Source of the DNA: Achatina immaculata
Lineage: Eukaryota > Mollusca > Gastropoda > Stylommatophora > Achatinidae
Direction: 5' to 3'
Length of the DNA: 64,000 nt
NCBI GenBank assembly: GCA_009760885.1
Contig: CM019717.1
Location: forward strand, 47,198,866 to 47,262,865
Shown here: positions 47,208 to 58,192 of the stretch, in pieces
Layout: the number at the start of each line of letters is the position of its first letter
Numbering within the stretch: position 1 is the stretch's first letter
Notes under the pieces: generated by a model
Told to the model about the DNA's origin: nothing
What the model saw: only the letters and a program-made list of their open reading frames with translations
Database searches by the model: none
Made by a program: the position numbers and the translations under genes

Positions 47208-47799
47208 GCTCTTGGACAAATAGCGGATGTGAAAGAGCGAATATAAACGTAGGTTTCGGAAATGTTAATCATAGCATACAGACACCACTTCAAGTGTAGC
47301 CACATTCATGCTTTCTCTAATATGCGCACGCGCTTATCTGCCCTAGTTTCCGCCCTTCTGTGTATAAATGTAATAAACTTTCCCTGTTTTTTTTTAAATA
47401 TTAATCCCTGTCCGGTAAACTACATTTTGATCGTCCGCATGTTCGATGCCGGTTCTTTTAAATGTGGCACTAAGCTCTTGTTAAGCAAGTGTATCAATTT
47501 GTTCATTTGTCTTCATTTGCTGTTTTTATTCTCATTGTATTGGTAATGTAAAAGATGTAATAACACATTTTGAGTGAAAAGATAATTCTGCATATAACGC
47601 ATAGAATATCGCTGATTATTAACTCGTGCAAGGAGAATATATTTCTTGTCCTTACTGGCCTCTTTTTTGTACGTAGCTGAGTCCAAGCGTAAAATTCTTG
47701 GATGGTCAGTAATGAATACACCTTTGTTGTTGTTATTGTTTTGCTCAAGAATATCATTTCTATCACTCATTTATATCAACATTTTCACCATCAAACGAT
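47208..47799. other. No gene recognised
   Basis: AT-rich. Frames of 85-94 codons on both strands are chance-like. Confidence 0.45.
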
Positions 47800-47807
47800 A
47801 TCTAAAC

Positions 47808-47956
47808 CAGTCGTTTCACACTTAAGACTCATATTTATTGGATATAAAAATTAAGGTTTCACGGCACTGCGATATGAAATATAAAATAGTGATCAGCAAA
47901 TTATATGTAGTTGGAAAAGTAGCCCCTGAGTGTAAAAAAAAAGTTGGGAACCACTG
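47808..47956. mobile_element. hAT-type MITE, 149 bp
   Basis: Left end cagtcgtttcacacttaag and reverse complement of right end cagtggttcccaacttttt form imperfect terminal inverted repeats of the hAT style (CAGTGGTTC). The 8-bp flanks atctaaac (47800-47807) and atttaaac (47957-47964) match at 7 of 8 positions, as expected for a hAT target duplication. The interior is non-coding. Confidence 0.78.
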
Positions 47957-47964
47957 ATTTAAAC

Positions 47965-48282
47965 AATAAGTGCTACATGTAACAAGAAGGAATACTTTGA
48001 TCCTATGTTGTCAAATCCTATACAAGAGAAAGTTCAAAGCGGCCACACTTCAACCTTCTCTAAATCTTGCTCACAGAGTTTAGAGCGTTTCTTGTCGGCG
48101 TCTGTAAACTCTGAACTCAACCACGATCTGGGGTTGTCTTACTGACGCAGTGAGGTCACGCACATGAGAACACTCCCACCTTCAGCTTACCCTTAGACAA
48201 GCCCTTTGTCTGTGTGAGCACTTTGTCATGCTTCACTTGTCAAAACATGGCGATAAAATTCCTGACTTTTTTTTTTTGTAAG

Positions 48283-48321
<39 letters not shown>

Positions 48322-48644
48322 GATAATAGAACAAGGGGTAGACGAATACATCTCTAGTCTAGAACCAGTAACAAATAGAGGATACTTTATTTTCAAGTGA
48401 TCGCGCTAGGATTTTTCTGGAAACCGGGTATGAATGTACCTGTCCTTCACCTTGCATGAGATACTTTCCGAAAAACCGGTCGTTCTCAGTGCAATATTCG
48501 GCATTTTAAGCTGCTTTTTTTAAAAATGTAAATAGAACCACTTTACAAAGATCAGCTGAAAATAGATGTTCGTGTGAAATTTTTGTTCTTATCTTATTTG
48601 TGCCGAAATTTAATCTCTACAAGATGTTCATATGCGCTGGGTAC
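47965..48644. other. No gene recognised; (GA)n
   Basis: (GA)n at 48283-48320; no ORF of note. Confidence 0.45.
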
Positions 48645-48840
48645 AAAATGCTCACTAATTCTCATCCACACACATTCAGCATCACCAGCCTGCTGGCCGA
48701 TTATCCTCCAACCGATTTGGCAGGTTGCTTTTCACTAGAATTCTGATAATATAAACCAGTTACGGTAACTGACGAACTCCAAAAGTTTCGGTTTTCTCTT
48801 TTTTTAATCGGTAATCTACCGCTAATTGTCGGTTAACACT
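48645..48840. repeat. Dispersed repeat I, copy 1
   Basis: Aligns over ~190 bp with 61940-62135. Shared: cattcagc.tca, cctgctgg, ataaacc.gttacggtaac, then atcggtaat.tacc and ggttaac at the end. It contains short palindromes built on ggtaa/ttacc. Confidence 0.75.
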
Positions 48841-48944
48841 GCTTTCCTTGCTGCTCACAAAATATCCAGTAACAGTTTAAAATTTGTACGGAAACAAATG
48901 ACACTTTACAAGCAATGTTTAAAACGTTTCAAGTGGATGGCGAC

Positions 48945-49215
48945 GCTGTCCAAGACGGCCGGCAGCGACCCATAACTGATTGCTCGCGCCAGGGTTGGTA
49001 AACCACACCTGACCAAGACCCTGTCTTACTTCTCTGTTGGAACATTCCATAAATGGGGCTACACTGGCTAACGCTATGGTCTCCGTGACAGTGAAGTTCA
49101 CAAAAGAATAGTTACATCTCTTATGCTTGTTTTTTTTTTTATTTCACTCCGGGTCTGAAAAATTAGTCACCGTAACCTACTCCCTATTCGACATCTTGCT
49201 GGACTTCGATAGCTT
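48945..49215 (+). repeat. Dispersed repeat H, copy 2
   Basis: cagcgacccataactgatt, cagggttggtaaacca, accaagaccctgtct and, 3', cttactccctattcgacat-like sequence match copies 3 and 4 in order. About 70-75% similar by eye. Confidence 0.7.
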
Positions 49216-49400
49216 CACCGCATCGGCTGAAAAAAAACATCATGGTTGCAGTTCCAGTGAGACAGAACTAGAACAAAAACAGTAATACGCTTCATTTCCT
49301 CAACATTTTTTCCCTTCGTCTTCAAAACACAGTTGTTTTTTTTTTTTTAGTAAATGAAATGTCGAATTTCACTTCTGTATGATTTACGGATGATATTTCA

Positions 49401-49608
49401 TTAAGCATGAAACAAAACAGATACGGTGATTAACTTCCAATAACTGTACACTAAGCATAAAACAAAATAGATATGATTATTAACTTCCAACAACTGCACA
49501 CTAAGCATAAAACAAAATAGATATGATGATTAACTTCCAATAACTGTACACTATGCATAACACAAAATATTTATGATGATTAACTTCCAACAACTGTACA
49601 CTAAGCAC
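49401..49608. repeat. Minisatellite, ~50-bp unit, ~4 copies
   Basis: Units contain gattaacttccaa(t/c)aactg, cactaagcataaaacaaaat and agatat. Confidence 0.92.
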
Positions 49609-50181
49609 TTTGGACAGAGAGGAAAAAAACAGTAAAAGAATAACTGAGAGTCGAGCTTTACAGACTTCAGATTTTAGCAACCGCCCAGCCACGAAAGAAT
49701 ACATGTTTTTGTGAGATAGAACATGCATTTTAGAATTTGACCTTTTTAGGTTTCCTTCAACTAGGTTTCACTACCATCTCTAACACACACAGCTCTTGTC
49801 TCGTTCACTCTTGGATGTATAACTGTCAGCTTGACATTTTTAAAAATATTTCATTCTTTACTGATTTCCATCTTTATTTAATTACCCCCCCCCCTCCCTC
49901 CTCATTTTCTCCCTCCAATCTTCATCTTCTCCTTGTTTTATCGCCAGTGATAAAGATGTTAAATATTTTTAATTACGTTTTTTTCCATTCTTGAAGATAC
50001 TTCGTGGGAAAAAAAAAAGACAAAACTAAAACAAAAATGGAGATTGGAGAACTCCATATTCACCCAAAGCCTCACCGCTTCTCAAATATCCCCCACTGAT
50101 ATACTAGTCTTATGACTAAAGTTTATTATCTAGAAACCATCTTTATCTCTGAGATTGTTTCCAGCTGGTAAGCGCGTTAGA
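49609..50181. other. No gene recognised
   Basis: C/T-rich patch at 49885-49925; otherwise AT-rich. Confidence 0.45.
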
Positions 50182-50396
50182 GCCGTGCCAGCTTATTTTG
50201 TGTAGCTGAGAATTAGGCCAGGCTAAGCAGGTTGTTGTAGCCATGCTAGGTTGTTTTATGTAGCCGAGGGTTAGGTAAGGCTAAGTAGGTTATAGCCACG
50301 CCAGCTTGTTTTGTGTAACCGAGGGTTAGGCCAGGCTAAGTAGGTTGTTTCCACGCCAGCATGTTTTATGTAGCCGAGGGTTAGGTCAGACTTAAC
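50182..50396. repeat. Minisatellite, ~55-60 bp unit, ~4 copies
   Basis: Units contain gccacgccagcttgttttgt, gtagccgagggttagg and caggctaagtaggtt. Confidence 0.9.
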
Positions 50397-50729
50397 ATTG
50401 ATTTACAGAACAAGTTCCAGAGTGCTCGATCAAAATGACCGGAATGAAGCGTGCCAGACCACTTAGGTGAATGCCGGATATCAGCAAAGATTGCTTCAAA
50501 TAAATAAACAAGAGCACTTATTCGTCACATCTTTTCTCTTCATTGTTCCTTTTTTTCCCCCGTTACAGATCTTTGTTGTTCTTTCCAACCTAAGCTGTAA
50601 GATGACATGATTTTAGGTAAACTTGTCCCCTATATTTTCAACCCCTCTCTCACCCAACCCCCTCCCGTGAAAAATTCCCCCCCCCCCCCAGCCTTTCTTC
50701 CATGACGTTGTTTGTTTAATGCTGATTTA
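50397..50729. other. No gene recognised; poly-C
   Basis: C run at about 50679-50689. No ORF. Confidence 0.45.
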
Positions 50730-50915
50730 AACTCTCTGAACCTTAAGTGCCCAAATGTCATGGGACTTCCCCAAGAGTTTTCCACAAATGCTTGTCCTTT
50801 GCCTTTTTTTCCGTTCTTTCCCAGGTGAGTTCTCTGTTGTTCTTCTCCATGTCTCCTTTGGTCTACCCTTACTTCTGTTTCCCTGTGGTGTCCATCTTAG
50901 TGCTATTTTTTCTGA
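50730..50915 (-). mobile_element. LINE-A 3' fragment with internal deletion
   Basis: Minus-strand copy of the LINE-A 3' end. Frame 50727-50918 carries EKIALRWTPQGNRSKGRPKETWRRT, but codons for the next ~7 residues (the RMLSNRG region) are deleted before KERKKRQR. The plus-strand left edge ctctctgaaccttaagtgcc is the usual 3' end with a very short GA tail. Confidence 0.85.
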
Positions 50916-51000
50916 CATGTACTATTCACTTTTAAGTATTCCGCACTTCCTCAAGTACTTTTTTTTAGTGCAATTATTGCCCCTTTTAAAAATAAAGATC

Positions 51001-51028
51001 ATTCATTCATTCATTCATTCATTCATTA
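51001..51028. repeat. (ATTC)n microsatellite
   Basis: Seven ATTC units. Not followed by recognisable LINE-D sequence. Confidence 0.95.
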
Positions 51029-51689
51029 GTTTTGATATATTTCTTCTGAATCGGAAGACTGGTTTCTTGTGAGTCTTTGATTTACGCGCACACCCTTCTC
51101 TCGCTTTGAAGGGCCACATACCTCTTGGCAAAGAAGCGTGCGATAACACGGATGTGGTACTGAGATTCCTTACTCCTGATGTTTCTTCTGATGTGAAAGA
51201 CGAGCTTTTGTGGATGCTGATCTTTTGACCTCATCCCGCTTGAAACACAGGCCGTAAGCCATGCAAAGAGAGTTAACTTAGTGATCTTAATGAATTCCAG
51301 GTCTGGCCCGAAGAAGCAGAGATCTGTCGACAGATTCCGCAACGGCTCGGACCAAAGGTCAAGGCCTGTTCAAGTTGATCGGGCTCAATTAACAGGTTCA
51401 AAGATAGGGTCTTGTGCAGCTGTGACTCACTCAACATGATTAACAATGCGCTCATTTCGGCAGAGTATCTTCAGATCTTCCTCTGGATACACCGGGAAAA
51501 ACAAGAAACAGCTTTTTTTTATATAAAGACTTGAAAGAAATCAGGACAAGGCTGAAAGTGACAGCATCCTATAAGAACTACAGGATTAAGACGACCGTTG
51601 AAGGTTAGATCTAGCCAGCGGCAGAGCAGATAATAATGGCGATGTCAGGAGAATATGTTTAAATATTCTGTCTAAACTGAAGGGGGAGG
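51029..51689. other. Unassigned; overlapping minus ORFs
   Basis: Two minus frames (51082-51342, 86 codons; 51273-51455, 60 codons) overlap and could be one frameshifted coding segment: the first ends in a C/R/I-rich patch where the second begins. No motif recognised. Composition is less AT-rich than the flanks. Confidence 0.3.
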
Positions 51690-51865
51690 TTTTGAGCCAA
51701 ACCTGAAATTCAGTTATCTCGAAATAACAATAACAGATGGCAAGTACCCAGACGAAATCGATAAATACTGGAAATATAATAAAATAACTCTTTTTTTTAC
51801 CTACACTGGGAATGATAAAATGGGCCTCATAGAGCCTATATTACTAATAGTTATGAAACATAAAA
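51690..51865 (+). mobile_element. Possible old LINE-B-like fragment
   Basis: The plus strand reads KFSYLEITITDGKYPDEID (near 51700) and KMGLIEPILLIV (near 51820), which resemble KFKYLGAVITSDGK and KCYIEPILLYG of LINE-B in the right order. Similarity is weak, and the rest cannot be followed. Confidence 0.4.
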
Positions 51866-52428
51866 AATGAATATGCGGGAGAGGGAAGCTTTGAAATTTA
51901 CTATAAAAAGTAGAGAGATCAGCGCGTACCACTGCGGGAAAGAAATATGACAAACTTCTCAGACAGATCACTGGCCAACATAAACAAACTAGTTCCACTA
52001 CATGGAAAGCCTAAATTCTTCCCAAGATGCTGTGAAATTACAGCAATTAGCGAAACCTACAATAAAGGGGAAAACCAAGGTTAAAAAAAAAAAAGAAAGA
52101 GAGACGAGAGGGCGAGATATAAGCGCTAGACAAAGCTGATCGATGACGACGATGATGGTGATGATGAAGGTCGTGCTTTTTTTCTGACTTGGTAAATATT
52201 TATACAAAGGACGAAAAATATGTAGAGACTGTTTATTCTATCGTCCAAACATTTGTCAAGCATTTGATACATAAGTACAATTAAGTGAACAACGAAACTT
52301 TATTTCGAAATACTGAAGATGCATGAATTTAAACAAATTAGAGTTTAAAAGTCTACCTGTTTGTGGAAATAAGATACACACGCGCCGTGGGGAGGGGGGA
52401 GGGAGGGAAGACGCAATACTCTGAAAGA
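51866..52428. other. No gene recognised; short (GAT)n
   Basis: A gacgatgatggtgatgatga run at 52144-52167 might be the tail of the fragment upstream, but no element body is visible next to it. Confidence 0.4.
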
Positions 52429-52560
52429 GACAGTGGTCAGCGACCCAGCGCCCCATAGCTGATTGTTTGCGTCAGGGATGTTAAACCATAGCCGACCAAG
52501 ATTCTGTTATACCTCCCAGTGGTGCCACGTACTTGGAAACAGGCAGTAGTCTGGCCAAGT
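52429..52560 (+). repeat. Dispersed repeat H, copy 3 (partial)
   Basis: cagcgacccagcgccccata, gcgtcaggga.gttaaacca and gaccaagattctgtta match copy 2 best. The 3' half is missing. Confidence 0.65.
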
Positions 52561-53109
52561 GAATACGGATCACAGAGGAATGACGAGCCAAAAATACATC
52601 GAGCCGAAGTCGGATGCTTTGGGCTGAAAGGCGAGCAACCGTGACTCAACGCAACCAACGTCCTTTTCAGAAAGACGAAGATTAAGAAGAAAGTTAGACA
52701 GGTGAAAAGATAAAAGGACACTGTTCCTCAACCAGAAAAAAAAAGGGGGGGGGGTGGGGGGGTTTTGGAAGAAATTTGGGTGGTTGATAAATGATCATTC
52801 TGTAATAGTCGATGTGTTACTTGTATTTGAAGAATTTGTTTGTTTGTTTTTTTAGATCAAGTGTTAAGTAAGATTATGACTGAGCTGTGGTGGCTTTCCA
52901 GGAGTAGGCATGAGAGAAACCATCTCCACAGTTTCATGGGGCATTATAGATACTTCTGGCCAAACTGAAGCAACACAACAATCTTTTTTTTTCCGCACGA
53001 AAGACAAGAAAGAATGAAAGATTTGGTTTCTTCTGTAACAGTCATTCATGAACTACTGCTTGATGAGGACTTTAAATATTAAATGAAAAGTCAAGATCAG
53101 AAACCAAGA
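52561..53109. other. No gene recognised; poly-G
   Basis: G-rich run at 52744-52762. No credible ORF. Confidence 0.45.
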
Positions 53110-53425
53110 GGTCTGGGAAAGGGCACGACAGAATCTATGAACCTACAAACAATGTCTCTAGGAAATGGAGGTGGACTGGCCACACTATGAGAAAACCCAA
53201 CACCAGCATAGATAGACACTGACATGGAATCCTCAAAGAAATAGAAAACGAGGAAGACCTAGACTTACACGGAAAAGAGAAATTATGACAGTGCTCAGAG
53301 ACAAGGGATGCACAAGGGAAGGAAGCAGATAATAATTCTAAGAACAGGGATGACTGGAGAGCCTTTATCCGTGGCCCATGCTCTCAAGGGAGTGAAAGGC
53401 CATGATGATGATGATGATGTAACAG
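53110..53425 (+). mobile_element. LINE-E copy with (ATG)n tail
   Basis: The plus strand, across frameshifts, shows RKWRWTGHTMRKP (about 53158), a KRGRPRLTRKRE-like reading (about 53248), EIMTVLRDKG, AENNSKNRDDW and a CSQGSERP ending, followed immediately by ATGATGATGATGATG (53403-53419). It matches the minus-strand copy at 21426-21632. This is the GH..R...GRPR...W tail of a non-LTR RT. Stops at several points show it is dead. Confidence 0.8.
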
Positions 53426-53691
53426 TCGCCTTTGCCCCAGTAAAGAAAGTTTATACACATACACACACCACACACACATATATATATCTAGCTGGCGTCA
53501 GCAACACCAACAACGCGTCTCACTTTCTAGATTAGCCTGTCACTCGGGGGCTACAGAAATTCCTCTCTCATTTCTGATGCGAAGCTCCGAGGCATTAAAA
53601 TTTTTGGCACAGATACCATCAATAGCACTTCCAAACTTCAGGCCCGCCATATTTCTAAGTCATATCTGACAAATATGGGTAACGAATACAA
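53426..53691. other. No gene recognised; (CA)n(TA)n
   Basis: CA/TA microsatellite at 53456-53488. Confidence 0.5.

Positions 53692-53735
<44 letters not shown>
53692..53735. repeat. (TA)n microsatellite at LINE-A 3' end
   Basis: TA dinucleotides directly preceding ctgaaccttaagtgcc, where other LINE-A copies have (GA)n. Confidence 0.96.
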
Positions 53736-53737
<2 letters not shown>

Positions 53738-54205
53738 GAACCTTAAGTGCCCAGGGCACATGGGGCTTCCGCAAGGGTTTTCCACAAATGCCTGTCCTTC
53801 GCCTTTTTTTCTGCTCTTGCCCAGGTGAGCCCTCTATTGCTCAACATCCTTTCTGTTGTTCTTCTCCGTGTCTCTTTTGGTCTACCCTTACTTCTGCTCC
53901 CCTGTGGTGTCCATCTTAGTGCTATTTTTGGTAGTGAGTTGTCAGTCATTCGGAGCACATGTCCCAACCATCGCCAGCGTCTTTCCTCAATAATTGTTGT
54001 CAGTGGTTTCATCTGCATTTCTGCTAATAAGATGTTATTTCTTATGGTTTTTGGCCAAAATATTTTTCTAATTCTTCGTAAACATTTAGTCTGGAAAGAA
54101 TTCAACTTGTTTTCTATGGTTTTGGTGATTTTCAAGCATTCACTTCCATAGAGTAATACACTTAGAACATTACTCTTAAATATCCTGATTTTCATATTTA
54201 TGCTT
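53736..54205 (-). mobile_element. Best-preserved LINE-A copy, RT C-terminus
   Basis: Open 150-codon minus frame (53743-54195). It starts just upstream of SVLLYGSECLK (residues ~11-21), the family's LLYGSE.W equivalent, followed by IENKLNSFQTKCLRRI, EERRWRWLGHVLRM, GSRSKGRPKETRRR and KAKDRHLWK. One Trp of the consensus ETWRR has become Arg. The stop is followed by the conserved ggcacttaaggttcag end and a (TA)n tract. The RT catalytic motifs are absent (5'-truncated near 54205). Confidence 0.9.
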
Positions 54206-54848
54206 AGTTTTTTTTATTTCCATATAGTCTGCAGCATTGCCTCACAAAAATTCTGAGACTAGAAAAGAGTGTGCACTGGCGGCCCGCTGGGATTTGTTTA
54301 CAGCCCGGGAAATTACTACGAAAATACAATTTATTGTGTTAAAATAGCATTACTAGCCAAGAGACTACGAGTTTTCTCTTTACGGTGGGAAAAAAAATCA
54401 CCATAGCTCCAACTGATTATCCAGTCAGTGGTCATTTTTCTGCCAAGCATATTTCAGCGCGGCCCGTCATTAAAGTCATGAATACATCTGTGGCTCTTGA
54501 GGCTTTTGGACAGTCCTGGACCAGATACTATGGCTACTGTTGAGCTGTGAGTCACAGATAATTAAGTTTCATCCCCTTACACATAACCAGGAAGAAGTGA
54601 GCAGGTCTAACATTCTCGAATGACATCAGCGGATCTAACATTCTCGAATGACATCAGCGGATGTAGCCAAATAAAGCATTACAAATGAGAAGTGTAGCAA
54701 TACCTAACAAAATCAGTTGAAAGTGACAGGAAGCATACCAAAAAAGAATCTTGAATCTATGAATTAACGTCATCTCACTCGGGCACACCCATACGTGCTC
54801 TGCTCTGTTTCAGTAACCATCGAAGATGATGAACACTAACAGCGCCAG
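54206..54848. other. No gene recognised; 31-bp duplication
   Basis: A segment around tctaacattctcgaatgaca is repeated once at a spacing of 31 bp (54604-54665). Confidence 0.5.
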
Positions 54849-55410
54849 TCAGCTTTTGCTTCTGGCAACTTCGAATTCTACCAGCCAGCCACTCGGCAGT
54901 TCCTTCCCCTCTCTTCCTCTCTCTTCCCCTCTCTGTCCTTCATCCTCCTGTAGATATATATTATCAACACATGTCCTTTCCTCTTCCTGAAACAGTTCTT
55001 CGCCAACCGACGTCAGTACATCCGTCCTGTCCATAAGAACCATACTTGTTGCAAAGCGTTACGGGCAAAATGATTGGCTGCCTCATTGCCACTCCTGTAT
55101 GCCCTGGGCAATATATCCACATCAGCCTGGTGACACTGAATTTTCCCAAGAGCTGAACCCATTCATGACGTAGCAAATCGTCTCTATTTCTTGAAGACTC
55201 CGTCACCGCCACATCGTGTGTATCATCCTGCCGGACTGGCAAAGCCTTGGTCACTGCCACAACTTCCATCCGCAAGCTCGATGTCGTACAGGAGGCCCCG
55301 GCTTTCTGTGCCACTAGTCTGCCTGGCCTAGAGACAACGAAGCCCCTATCCACTCTTGTTGTCTCGCAGCACTGAGCCGTCCCTAAAGATGACTGGGTCA
55401 TGTAGTTAAG
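54849..55410 (-). mobile_element. LINE RNase H domain fragment
   Basis: The minus strand (frame 54964-55458, then 54849-55043) resembles the RNase H domain found after the RT in I/Jockey-type LINEs. A CCETTRVDRGFVV segment corresponds to the strand after the first catalytic Asp (DGS replaced by GTAQ). SLRMEVVAVTKAL contains the conserved Glu. The DSQS region is decayed (ESSRN). IYCPGHTGV is the WVPGHSG/CPGHxG motif. A TDVLTSVGEELFQEEE segment follows in another frame. Two of the catalytic acids appear lost and there are frameshifts, so it is inactive. Confidence 0.75.
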
Positions 55411-55454
55411 CTGAGCGTAAACGAGTTCCTGAATTTCAAACTCAGTCCTATATC

Positions 55455-55592
55455 CCATCTATTCTCTACATTCTCTGCCTCCTGTCCATTCTCTACATTC
55501 TCTGACTCCTGTCCATTCTCTACATTCTCTGACTCCTGTCCATTCTCTACATTCTCTGACTCCTGTCCATTCTCTGCATTCTCTGCCAAGCG
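55455..55592. repeat. Minisatellite, 27-bp unit, ~5 copies
   Basis: Unit ttctctgactcctgtccattctctaca-like. On the minus strand it encodes ENVENGQES repeats in a 63-codon frame that ends near the RNase H fragment, in a different frame. Confidence 0.92.
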
Positions 55593-56711
55593 CTGTGATG
55601 ATCACTCCGGTGAACCTGTTGGTGTCATCTCTCACCTCTGTCCCCTCCGCTTCTTTTTGCTATATCCTCTTCTATATATCTTATATAAAAAGGATCGTGT
55701 CTTGACTTCACCTTCCTACCCCACCTCCCACCCCCCGGGTCCAAAAAACAAAGAAAGGTTCATGGAATTTTTTAAAAAGAGAATACATAATAAAAAGCAC
55801 AACAAAAAGACAACCACAGAGAAGATAAGATGACAGGGATATGATTAAAAAAAAGGCCTTTAACCTAACCTGCAACAATTTTCTTTCTTTCATTCAACAG
55901 CTTCTGCATTCAGCTCCCCTTCTTTACAAGCCCCAGTAACATCGGGATGCTCACCAAAACACACACACACGTGTTAAGAACTCACAGCACCTGGTTTCAA
56001 CGGGGAACCTAGCAACTACACGCCCCAAAAATAGTTTCCTTCTATCGTAAACTATTTATATTTTCCAGCATATACTATACTTGTTTATTCAAGAAGCTGC
56101 AGGCGATGAGTTGCTATAGTAACGCTTTGCTTATGAATTTATAAATATTCCAGACTTTTTATCGCGGTGAGCTGATGGTGATGATTTACTGCTAACGAGC
56201 TGATGGTGATGATTTACTGCTAACGACCAGATTGTGTACTGTATAATGAATATATTAGTATAAAATGTGGAAGTATACGGTTATTTGTATCAAAACAATT
56301 TAAACTTCTCAGACATGACTCACAGGATATATCTAGTTGCTCCAACACTATTCTAGAATAAGTTTGTGATGTAAATCTGAAAGAAAGAAAGAAAGAAAGT
56401 CGATCTCATGAAGTCTAGATGGACAATATGCAAAACATTTAGGACACCGTGCAAAGGCTGATAACAGACCGTGAGAAGTGGAAAGATTCTGTTGCTGCCG
56501 TGTCAGCAGACACCGATCAAGTTCCATGGACGTTTTGCTAGCACTTATTACCCTTTCACACATACAAACTCTGCATAGACTGTCTGTCTGCACTGGTTTA
56601 GCCAACTACACTGAATGGGAAATAATCACGAAATAAAACTTGTTATATATCCAAAAATAAAGGACGTTAAAAGAACAGCATTGCGCCAGTTAAAGTGAGT
56701 CGTAAATGCAA
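55593..56711. other. No gene recognised; 28-bp duplication and (GAAA)n
   Basis: gagctgatggtgatgattta plus ctgctaac occurs twice (56168-56195 and 56196-56223). (GAAA)n lies at 56379-56399. gttgctatagtaac at 56109 is X-box-like, but no gene is visible. Confidence 0.45.
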
Positions 56712-57082
56712 ACACGATATGAAAGCACTGAATACAGATGAAAGCACTGAACACAGATGAAAGCACTAACACAAATGAAAGCACGGAACACAAATGAAAG
56801 CACTAAACACAAATGAAAGCACTGAACACAGATGAAAGCACTGAACACAGATGAAAGCGCTGAACAAAGATGAAAGCGCTGAACACAGATGAAACCACTG
56901 AACACAGATGAAAGCGCTGAACACAGATGAAAGCACTGAACACAGATGAAAGCGCTGAACACAGATGAAAGCGCTGAACACAGATGAAAGCGCTGAACAC
57001 AGATGAAAGCGCTGAACACAGATGAAACCACTGAACACAGATGAAACCACTGAACACAGATGAAAGCGCTGAACACAGATGC
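56712..57082. repeat. Minisatellite, 19-bp unit, ~19-20 copies
   Basis: Unit gatgaaagcgctgaacaca with gcgc/gcac, cca and caaa variants. The unit is not a multiple of three and has no minus-strand stop, so three long minus frames (up to 159 codons) cross it. Confidence 0.96.
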
Positions 57083-57291
57083 AACACCCTGGAAGAAGAA
57101 CTGTGTTGCTAGACTAGCATCCGAAATTAACAACTCACGAAGGATGAGCTTAACTCCTGCATCAAGCATACGAAAGACGTTTTTGTTTTGTGGTGGTGGT
57201 GGTTTGGGGAGGGGGGCGGGAATTAATTTATTTGCACATCTTTAGCGCGCAAGTTAACGCGAAGAACTTCATGGTAGCATCCAACTGTCTG
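57083..57291. other. No gene recognised
   Basis: A GGT/GGGG-rich patch at 57192-57222. Confidence 0.45.
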
Positions 57292-58190
57292 ATGTCAGTC
57301 AGTGATTTGCATGTCCTTTCCGGAACTTTGCCTCCCTAAAAGCTCTTTTAGAGGCCTCTCGGTTGTGAGCAAGATGGCCTGCTGCTCACGCATCCATTTG
57401 CAGTTCATCAACGATGTCTTGCAGCCATCTTCGCCTTGGTCTTCCTCTCGTTCTTTTTTCTATTATGTACCCTTCCAATATGGTCTTCTCTAAATTCTCA
57501 TGACGTTTAATGTGTCCAAACTATTTAAGTTTTCTCTCTTTAATCTTCTCTACTAGCCAACCTTCTTCAATATTAAGTTCTTGTAATATGAATATATTTG
57601 TTCTTTTTTGTGTCCACGATATTTGAAGAATTCTTCTGTAGCATTTACATTCAAAGATATTTATGTGTTTCTCAGCTGTTTTGTTAAGTGTCCAGGTCTC
57701 ACAAGCATATGATGCGATGGGAAAGATGCATGCCCTTAAAAATCTTATTTTTGTGGTTCTGTCTGCTCCTCTCCACAGATTCTTTAGTTGTTTTACTTTC
57801 TGAAGAGCGATAGATGTCCTCCCTTTAATATCCCTCATTGTATATCCATTATTGGTTAATAATGATCCAAGATATTCAAAACTCCATCTATTCCCATTTT
57901 TTTTTATTGATATATATTTCAGCTGCCTTATTTGTTTTGTCAGTTGTCATCAATTTAGTTTTCTTCGCATTAAGATAGAGGTTTTGCTCTTCACTATTCT
58001 TAGAGACTGACATAATTAGTTTTTCCATTCCTTTTTGTGTTGTGGACAGTAATGCTGTGTTATCATCATATCTAATCTCTGGTATTTCATAACGTTAAAT
58101 TTTTATTGCATCGTAATATTATTTATGTACATCTTCTCTAACATTCCTCATTATACTTTCAGTATACAAGTGAAATAAGTAAGGCGATAA
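57292..58190 (-). mobile_element. LINE-D copy, 3' part of a 5'-inverted insertion
   Basis: The longest LINE-D 3' segment in the window. The minus strand starts at LSPYLFHLYTESIMR (about 58145-58185, just after RT motif B). It continues with IRYDDNTALLSTTQKG (YDDN in the place of YADD), KKTKLMTTDKT, LQKVKQLKNLWRG, ASYACETWTLNK, a FECKCYRRIL segment and EEGWLVEKIKERK. The final GRP-type tail is frameshifted. The 3' end is gcatgtcc plus gtcagtcag, the family tail. Its upstream end joins an inverted RT segment at 58191-58193. Confidence 0.9.
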
Positions 58191-58192
58191 TA

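Noticed and set aside
50182..50396. Telomere-like repeats (gggttagg)
   Set aside because: The motif is part of a 55-60 bp minisatellite and is not a tandem TTAGGG run.
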